From Ardenticatenaceae bacterium (GTDB lineage: Bacteria; Chloroflexota; Anaerolineae; Promineifilales; Promineifilaceae): a stretch of DNA of 64,000 nucleotides. The position numbers were made by a program, and so were the translations under genes. Under the pieces are notes generated by a model that had not been told where the DNA came from, did no database searches, and saw only the letters and a list, made by a program, of their open reading frames with translations. The stretch covers positions 62,001 to 126,000 of the forward strand of contig JACKBV010000006.1 of NCBI GenBank assembly GCA_020634315.1. The letters are read 5' to 3'. This document shows positions 58,448 through 64,000 of the stretch, piece after piece (the stretch's first letter is position 1; each line of letters starts with the position of its first letter).

Positions 58448-59869
58448 TTAGGGCAGCACATCTGGCAGCAGGTAGTTGATGTCTTCTGCGGCAGGGACAG
58501 GGGTCAGGTAATACACGTCTACGTAGCCCGACCAGGAAACGTAATTGTCTTCATCGTAGCCCAGGTCAATCCAGCGGCCGCGTACGCCGCCGCCGGTATC
58601 GCCAGCGTAGCCAACGCCATAGCCTGGCACAAAGACGGAGGAGCGAAATGGAATGACGTTGCGATCCACGGCGACAATGCCAAAACCGGCGGGCAGACCA
58701 CTGGCGGTACGGCCGTATCCCGGATCCCCCGGTTCTTTGCCGGAACTGGCTGCCGTGTAGGAGGTGACGCGCATGCGCACCACGCGCCAATATTCGCGTG
58801 GCCCTTCCGGCGTATCCACAATGCCAAGGGTGATGCGCGTGCCGTAGCCAATAACCTGGTTAATTGCTTCCCGCGCCACCCATTCGCCATCCACTGTTTC
58901 GCTTGCCAACACGCCATTTTCGTAGCGCATGCGAATACGCTGCCGCAAAATGCCCGCCTCGCCATAGCTGATAACTGCTTTCTGGTCAATGTCTAGCTGG
59001 TCGGTGGCCTGCCATACAGTTTGGTAAGGGATGGCCGTGTCTTCGACGCGAAAGTCGGTGGTGACGCGCACCACCTGGATGGTATTGTTTGCTTGCAGCT
59101 TCACGTCGGGGCCAGGGCGTGTGTAATCTTCGCCAATGAGGCCAATGCCTGCTTCGGCAAGCACATCGAGGGCGTTGCTGTGGTGGCTGCGTGTCTGAAT
59201 GGTACGGCCGTCTACCTCAATGGTCAGCGGCATCGAACGCTGCACATGAATAGTCATGTCCGGCTGCAACCAATCGCCAAGAGGTGGCTCAACACCATCG
59301 GCTGCAAAGAGGGTAATGCCTGCTTCTTGCAGCGCTGCGCCTACCGTTTGTTTGGCTGTACGCACAATTTGCTGCCGTTCGCCGTCGTCTATGGTGATGG
59401 TCAGGAAACGGCCGATCTCGATTTCATCGGGCACCGCTGCTTGCGTCAATGCGCCAAACGGGATGAGGGTGCCGTTGGCAAAAACCTGTGTCGTGCGCTG
59501 CACGCTGACGCCCACTTCTTGCAAAAAGGCAGCCAGCGTGGGTTGTTGTGTCCAAAATGTACGCGCACCTTCTGCTTCTGTGCGCAGAATGACAGCTTTG
59601 GCGCGTTGAATTTGGATGGCAATGTCTGGGCTGGCAGGGTCAGTTAATGGGGGAACCACCAAATCTGCGGGGCGAATTTGCAAGGCGGCGGCGTCAAGGA
59701 CTTCTTGCACAGTGGCAAAAGAGCCGGAGACGGAAACGGCCGTATCGCCATCATAAATTACATATTGATCTTGGGTGACCAGGTATCCGGCGGCAATGAG
59801 GCTGCCTGCACCAAGTAACAGCAGGCATAAAAGGAGGAGTCGCACCGGCCAATTAGCTAATCTATGCAT
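58448..59869 (-). CDS. YabE-like cell-wall protein (DUF348 x3, G5, 3D domain)
   Basis: 473 residues, one N-terminal membrane anchor/signal (about 8-32). Three DUF348 ubiquitin-like repeats (about 38-100, 105-165, 220-270 region; motifs VSGSFATVQEVLDAAAL, TVGAALQEAGI, ALDVLAEAGI). A G5-like domain follows (about 285-360, TAIPYQTVWQ, GVLASETVDGEWV). The C-terminal 3D double-psi barrel (about 370-455) carries RVTSYTAASS, GIVAVDRNVIPF, YAGDTGGGVRGRWIDL with the three Asp. Resembles resuscitation-promoting or lytic-transglycosylase-like proteins; likely a peptidoglycan hydrolase outside the membrane. Confidence 0.92.
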   Translation of the reverse strand: MHRLANWPVRLLLLCLLLLGAGSLIAAGYLVTQDQYVIYDGDTAVSVSGSFATVQEVLDAAALQIRPADLVVPPLTDPASPDIAIQIQRAKAVILRTEAEGARTFWTQQPTLAAFLQEVGVSVQRTTQVFANGTLIPFGALTQAAVPDEIEIGRFLTITIDDGERQQIVRTAKQTVGAALQEAGITLFAADGVEPPLGDWLQPDMTIHVQRSMPLTIEVDGRTIQTRSHHSNALDVLAEAGIGLIGEDYTRPGPDVKLQANNTIQVVRVTTDFRVEDTAIPYQTVWQATDQLDIDQKAVISYGEAGILRQRIRMRYENGVLASETVDGEWVAREAINQVIGYGTRITLGIVDTPEGPREYWRVVRMRVTSYTAASSGKEPGDPGYGRTASGLPAGFGIVAVDRNVIPFRSSVFVPGYGVGYAGDTGGGVRGRWIDLGYDEDNYVSWSGYVDVYYLTPVPAAEDINYLLPDVLP

Positions 59870-59873
59870 AAAT

Positions 59874-59925
59874 AAAGACTGGAGACTGGAGACTTGCTCT
59901 TACCAATCTCCAGTCTCCAGTCTTT
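59874..59925 (-). terminator. Terminator after the SRP RNA gene
   Basis: Perfect 19-bp stem built from two GGAGACT units: AAAGACTGGAGACTGGAGA (59874-59892) with its complement at 59907-59925, 14-base loop; minus-strand reading ends in TTTATTTATG. Confidence 0.8.
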
Positions 59926-59945
59926 TTGCGGAGACACCCATGAGG

Positions 59946-60057
59946 CCGATGGTCACCAGGTTTTCCTGGGCACCCGGAGGATTCGCCTTAGTGCTGCTTC
60001 CTTCCGGCCCTGACACGGTTCGACGGCCTCCGCCGCCAGGGACCCAGTCACCATCGG
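59946..60057 (-). ncRNA. ffs: Signal recognition particle RNA (4.5S, small bacterial type)
   Basis: On the minus strand the conserved domain IV GTCAGGGCCGGAAGGAAGCA, then GCACTAAGG, is unmistakable (plus-strand 59995-60016 is its complement). The ends CCGATGGT (60057-60050) and ACCATCGG (59953-59946) pair to close a single long hairpin of about 112 bases. No Alu domain. Terminator follows. Confidence 0.93.
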
Positions 60058-60203
60058 TCGCATAGGTATCTCACATGTAATGGACGTGAATCGTAGCAAA
60101 AGCAACCCGCACAGTCAAACGATTGCTTCAGCTCGTTGGAATTTTGCGGAATATTGCGTATTGGCCTCTGGATATGTCATCCGCAATATGCAATAGGCCT
60201 TGA

Positions 60204-60707
60204 TCAATTCCAAATTCCCAGAACTTCGGGGCCGCGATCAACTTCCCAGGGGTAAATGATGTAAGCGTCGGAAACGGCCGCATAGTAAGTGGGCGTGTAT
60301 CCCGGATACAGCGACGATGCTGGTTTGTAATGCAGCACACACGTTTCTGGCTTACCCCCTGCCGCGTCAATGCGATTGGCGACAGTGACCATATTGCGCC
60401 CTTTAGTCCAAACGTCATCTACGACTAAAATGCGCCGCCCATCTAGCAAATCGTTGTCAGGAAACTGAATAAATTCAGGAATGGCATACTTGCTTTGTGT
60501 GGTAGCCTGTAATCCGGGAAAATCTGCCGGAAACCGGACAGAGGCAGTCAAGATGTAAGTGATGTTTAACGCTTCGGCCAACATACCGCCGGGGATAATG
60601 CCCCCACGAGTGACGATGACCATTGAGTCATAACGACCTTGGATTTGGGGTACCAGATAGTCAATTAATTTGTCCACGTCGGACCAGGTCAAGACTTCAC
60701 GACGCAT
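60204..60707 (-). CDS. Purine-type phosphoribosyltransferase
   Basis: 167 residues, type I PRTase: LTWSDVDKLIDYLVPQI, VIVTRGGIIPGGMLAEAL (PPi loop), PRPP motif ILVVDDVWTKGRNM, and YYAAVSDAYIIYPWE at the C-terminus. Resembles hypoxanthine/xanthine phosphoribosyltransferases of the XGPRT-like group; exact base unknown. Stands between the SRP RNA and the SHMT-GcvT gene on the same strand. Confidence 0.9.
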   Translation of the reverse strand: MRREVLTWSDVDKLIDYLVPQIQGRYDSMVIVTRGGIIPGGMLAEALNITYILTASVRFPADFPGLQATTQSKYAIPEFIQFPDNDLLDGRRILVVDDVWTKGRNMVTVANRIDAAGGKPETCVLHYKPASSLYPGYTPTYYAAVSDAYIIYPWEVDRGPEVLGIWN

Positions 60708-60730
60708 AGGATTCTCCTAAAACACAAAGT

Positions 60731-60777
60731 CGCAAAAAGTACAAAGAGCTATCAGAAAACCCTTTGTACCCTTTGCG
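60731..60777 (-). repeat. Two-part inverted repeat upstream of the phosphoribosyltransferase gene
   Basis: CGCAAA and GTACAAAG (60731-60736, 60739-60746) pair with CTTTGTAC and TTTGCG (60762-60769, 60772-60777). About 25 bases before the phosphoribosyltransferase start; a second-chance terminator of the fusion gene or an operator. Confidence 0.4.
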
Positions 60778-60851
60778 TTATTTGCGGTTTCCCTTGTTAA
60801 GTTGGGTAATTGCCTGCAATCGTACACGCAGCTTCGTTGTATGTCAACTTG

Positions 60852-60894
60852 AATTGGGAATCAGGGGACAGTTTGCGACCACTGATTCCCAATT
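60852..60894 (-). terminator. Hairpin after the SHMT-GcvT gene
   Basis: Perfect 13-bp stem AATTGGGAATCAG / CTGATTCCCAATT (60852-60864 with 60882-60894), 17-base loop, 13 bases past the stop codon; T-tract weak. Confidence 0.6.
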
Positions 60895-60906
60895 GCTATT
60901 GATCGC

Positions 60907-63900
60907 TTACTTTTTCTTGCGCTGGGGGAAGCGCGTCAACACGGTAGCAGCATCAGGAATGGGCAGCCGCGCACCAAGTTTGAGTTCTTGTGGCGGCTTG
61001 ATGGGACGTTGCCCACCGCCAAGCTGGTAAATGTAAACGGCCGTATCCGGGCTGCTCATAGAAATGGGGAGTATGGCCTGTCCCAACAAATACCCTTCCT
61101 GGTCAATGGCGCAGCTCGTCACAAAGCCAATTTGCTTGCCGCGTTTGTCCAAAATCGGATCGCCTTGCTCCGGCCGCCGCACACCCTTTTCGTTCATGCG
61201 GAAGCGCACAATGACGCTGTCACGGGTTTGTTCATGGGCAATAAAAGCGTCACGGCCGATAAAGAACGGTTTCCACAGCTTAACATAGCTGCCAAAGCCA
61301 GCATTGGCCGGATTTAGGCCATACGGCCCGGCTAATTCATGCCCATAAAGCGGCAAACCTGCTTCGGTACGGGTGCTGTCGCGGGCAGCCAAACCGCACG
61401 GCTTCAAGCCCAATGGCGTGCCAGCCTCAACAACGGCCATCCAAAAAGCGGGCGCTTTGTCTGGATGCACAAACAATTCGTAAGCAATGCGCTCGCCCGT
61501 GTAGCCGGTGCGCGAAACGACAACGTCGAATCCGGCCAGCGAGCCGTGCGTGACACCGGCCCAGGGCAGTTTCTTCAGGCGCTGCGCAAACGCGGCGTCA
61601 TCAACTAATTTGAGCAGGATATCCAGTGCTTTGGGGCCTTGCAAGGGGATGTCCACACGGCAGTCGTCGCCCCATTGGCGGTCGCGCAGGTCGCGCAGTT
61701 GCACGGGGTATTGGATGTGGGCAAACGGCCGTTTCTCGTCAATCAGCACTTCACCCTTGTTCACGGCATTAATCCACGCCCAATCCTTGTCATTGTTTGA
61801 GGCATTGACCACCAGCATGAAGCGATCTTCCGCCACGCGGTAAATCATCAAGTCATCCACGACACGGCCGTCGGGGAAGAGGAAATAGGTGTAGTGAGAC
61901 TCGCCAACATTAAGCGTACTTGCATCATTGGTGGTCACTGTATTGAGAAAATCCACCACGTGCGGGCCGCTGGCGTCAAAGACGCCCATGTGTGTGGCGT
62001 CAAATAAACCGGCTGCTTCGCGCACCGCCGCGTGCTCTTCGCTGACAGAGCTGTACCAAACCGGCATTTCGTAGCCACCAAAGGGGATCATGCGGCCGCC
62101 CATAGCCACATGCGTCTCGTAAAGCGTGGTGCGCAGCAAGGGGGCTTCGCTTGGTTCTGTCCAGGTGAAAGCTGGCAGCGCATTGCCGCCATTTGGCCGC
62201 TGCTGCCAGCCTACAAAGTAAGGCTTGCTGTCTACAAAGGCGGACTCGTCGGCAGTGGGTGCTGGCAAATCGCTGTTGGCGATGGTCTCTACGACGACTG
62301 GCCCCGGCAGTTTGCCATACATGTCGTCAAATTCGACGTAGCCATCGGAAAGGGCGGCGAGCCAGGTGGTGGCGGCAACGGCCGTTTCCCCATCAGCAAA
62401 ACGCAGCAAAAATTTATCGGCCGTTACACGCTTCAGCGTCGCGGCGGCATTAAGATCGCCGCCGCCAAACAAATGTGTGGGCTGCATTTCCCCATTTGCC
62501 AAATTGAGCACCTGGCTGGTTAGAGTTGCATACAGCAATGCTTCTGCTTTTGCTCCGCGCACCAACACAGCATCACCCTTTGGCGCTTGATGCGTTACCT
62601 GGCGTAGTTGCTGCACAATTTCACGGCCACGTTGCAAAGCGGCAAAATCCACCTTCGCCCGCAGTTCATCTTTGCCACCCAAAGCTATATAGGTGAATGG
62701 CTTGCAACCTTTCAAGACAGTGGCGATGGCTTCCGCCAACAAATCTACTTCGGCATCGCCAAAGCCCAATTGGCTAATCCAGACTGTGCCCATGCGCAGT
62801 CCTGTTGGATTGAGTGCGCCTTTGTCACCGGGGATGGTGTTGCGGTTGAGGACAATCCCGGCAATGTCCAGGATGCGTGCGGCCATATCTCCAGAGAGAT
62901 GGACACCGTTGTGACTGACGCTCTTTGTGTCCACCAACAGCAAATGATTGTCTGAGCCACCGCCGACAATACGCAGGCCATGTTCACTCAATTTGTCAGC
63001 TAAACGAGCCGCGTTATGCACAATGCGTGCCTGCAAAGCGCGGAATTGGTCGCTGCTTGCCAGCTTGAGGGCTACAGCCAAAGCCGCCATTGTGTTCAGG
63101 TGTGGGCCGCCTTGTTCGCCGGGGAAAACGCCACGATCTAGCTTGCGGGCAACGTCCACACGATGTGTCATGAGCATCGCCCCGCGTGGCCCACACAAAC
63201 TTTTGTGTGTGGTTGTGCTTACCACATCGGCAATACCGATGGGGCTGGGATGCATGCCAGAGGCCACCAACCCGGAGATATGGGCAATATCGGCCAATAG
63301 ATAGGCGCCAACCTTATCGGCAATGGCCCGGAATCGGTTCCAATCCACAATGCGCGGATAAGCAGAGTACCCGGCAACGATGATTTGCGGCTTTGCTTCC
63401 AAGGCCGCTTTTTCGATGGCGTCGTAATCGAGCAGTTCGCTTTCTTCGTCTACAAAGTAAGGAACGCTGTTATAAACTTTGCCGGAACGATTTACTTTTG
63501 AACCATGCGAGAGATGGCCCCCATCGTTCAAATTTAATCCCATGATGGTGTCGCCCGGCTGGAGCAGGGCGGTATAGACAGCACTGTTAGCCGGTGCGCC
63601 GCTTAGAGGCTGCACATTGACATACAGTTTGTCGGCGCTGATACCGTTGGCGGCAAACAGTTCGGCAGCGCGGCGGCGGGTGAGCGCCTCCAAAACATCG
63701 GCGTATTCGACACCTTTGTAGTAGCGCGGGTCGCTGTTGCGCCGATAACGAGCCAATTCATAAGCGAAATCGGTGATCGCGTCCTGTGTTTGCTTGCGGC
63801 TTTCTTCGCGCGGATACCCTTCGGCGTAGATGTTGCCAAAATTGCTGGACATTGCTTCTTGCACAGCAGGTGGGGCCATGCTCTCAGAGGCAATAAGAAT

Positions 63901-63999
63901 GATGGTTTCAGCTTGCCGACGGTCTTCTAAATGGAGGAGTTGTTGAAGTTCGGGGTCGAGGCTTTGTAACGACCCGTCGAAGATGAATTCCTGATTCAT
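60907..63999 (-). CDS. Fused serine hydroxymethyltransferase - glycine-cleavage T protein
   Basis: One uninterrupted 1030-residue chain. Residues about 15-460 are SHMT (LIASESMAPPAVQEAM, YAEGYPREESRKQ, DIAHISGLVASGMHP, PLP Lys in VVSTTTHKSLCGPRGAML). About 460-615 is a linker with a partial domain. About 620-1020 is aminomethyltransferase (LYETHVAMGGRMIPFGGYEMPVWY, GLFDATHMGVFDASG, GRVVDDLMIYRV, SRTGYTGERIAYELFV, AARDSTRTEAGLPLYGHEL). Both halves handle methylene-tetrahydrofolate: T protein makes it from glycine, SHMT uses it to make serine. Fusion would link glycine cleavage to serine synthesis. The complete start ATG is one base from the window end. Basic tail QRKKK. Confidence 0.95.
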   Translation of the reverse strand: MNQEFIFDGSLQSLDPELQQLLHLEDRRQAETIILIASESMAPPAVQEAMSSNFGNIYAEGYPREESRKQTQDAITDFAYELARYRRNSDPRYYKGVEYADVLEALTRRRAAELFAANGISADKLYVNVQPLSGAPANSAVYTALLQPGDTIMGLNLNDGGHLSHGSKVNRSGKVYNSVPYFVDEESELLDYDAIEKAALEAKPQIIVAGYSAYPRIVDWNRFRAIADKVGAYLLADIAHISGLVASGMHPSPIGIADVVSTTTHKSLCGPRGAMLMTHRVDVARKLDRGVFPGEQGGPHLNTMAALAVALKLASSDQFRALQARIVHNAARLADKLSEHGLRIVGGGSDNHLLLVDTKSVSHNGVHLSGDMAARILDIAGIVLNRNTIPGDKGALNPTGLRMGTVWISQLGFGDAEVDLLAEAIATVLKGCKPFTYIALGGKDELRAKVDFAALQRGREIVQQLRQVTHQAPKGDAVLVRGAKAEALLYATLTSQVLNLANGEMQPTHLFGGGDLNAAATLKRVTADKFLLRFADGETAVAATTWLAALSDGYVEFDDMYGKLPGPVVVETIANSDLPAPTADESAFVDSKPYFVGWQQRPNGGNALPAFTWTEPSEAPLLRTTLYETHVAMGGRMIPFGGYEMPVWYSSVSEEHAAVREAAGLFDATHMGVFDASGPHVVDFLNTVTTNDASTLNVGESHYTYFLFPDGRVVDDLMIYRVAEDRFMLVVNASNNDKDWAWINAVNKGEVLIDEKRPFAHIQYPVQLRDLRDRQWGDDCRVDIPLQGPKALDILLKLVDDAAFAQRLKKLPWAGVTHGSLAGFDVVVSRTGYTGERIAYELFVHPDKAPAFWMAVVEAGTPLGLKPCGLAARDSTRTEAGLPLYGHELAGPYGLNPANAGFGSYVKLWKPFFIGRDAFIAHEQTRDSVIVRFRMNEKGVRRPEQGDPILDKRGKQIGFVTSCAIDQEGYLLGQAILPISMSSPDTAVYIYQLGGGQRPIKPPQELKLGARLPIPDAATVLTRFPQRKKK

Positions 64000-64000
64000 A

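Overview
The window (mid-50s percent GC by eye) looks like a chromosomal piece of a filamentous or biofilm Chloroflexota bacterium, most likely Anaerolineae-like. This is an inference. It rests on the gene repertoire, a very large secreted beta-propeller/beta-helix protein with a C-terminal YLP tail, a lipoprotein PQQ propeller inside the rpmH-rnpA-yidD-yidC-jag locus, a MurA with Asp in place of the catalytic Cys, and NB-ARC/TPR regulators. The palindrome ACGGCCGT, usually inside AAACGGCCGTTT-like contexts, occurs about 80 times by eye count in 64 kb, where about one copy is expected by chance. It is a genome-signature repeat comparable to cyanobacterial HIP1.

Layout. 1-3.8 kb: rdgB, then a membrane sensor kinase with two stand-alone receivers. 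4.0-10.8 kb: a 2251-residue secreted protein. 10.9-14.5 kb (minus): ilvD and two alpha/beta hydrolases. 14.7-20.0 kb (plus): murA, then rpmH-rnpA-yidD-PQQ lipoprotein-yidC-jag. 20.0-27.1 kb: a regulatory or conflict cluster with an AAA-winged-helix ATPase, a tiny secreted Cys-x6-Cys peptide with a strongly structured leader, an HTH-NB-ARC ATPase coupled to a TPR protein, a DJ-1-like protein, and a kinase-fold protein ending in an effector-associated-type domain. 27.2-30.7 kb (minus): serine biosynthesis (SerB-like, SerC-like aminotransferase, SerA). 31.0-35.4 kb (minus): a carbohydrate ABC importer without its ATPase. 35.7-40.2 kb (minus): a degenerate cyclase-like protein and an overlapping mtnA / CDP-sugar operon. 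40.5-47.1 kb (plus): yvcK, gap, a MazG-like protein, a phosphoesterase, and a small membrane protein followed by a two-component system. 47.2-53.2 kb (minus): a GrdB-family protein with an in-frame UGA (probable selenocysteine), an acetyl xylan esterase-like enzyme, pyk, degV and a sugar-isomerase-like gene.

53.4-56.1 kb is an AT-rich foreign island with no ACGGCCGT site. It is built as an integron cassette array without an integrase in view: a 39-aa ORF, a DUF4238 gene, and a two-gene cassette coding a minimal CRISPR polymerase (mCpol) and a CARF-like protein with two C-terminal membrane helices. That pair resembles the mCpol/2TM (Panoptes-type) anti-phage systems and is the most striking content. 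56.6-64.0 kb (minus) returns to core genes: add, rsmA, a YabE-like DUF348-G5-3D protein, the SRP RNA, a phosphoribosyltransferase, and a natural SHMT-GcvT fusion.

No rRNA, tRNA, CRISPR array or insertion sequence was recognised.
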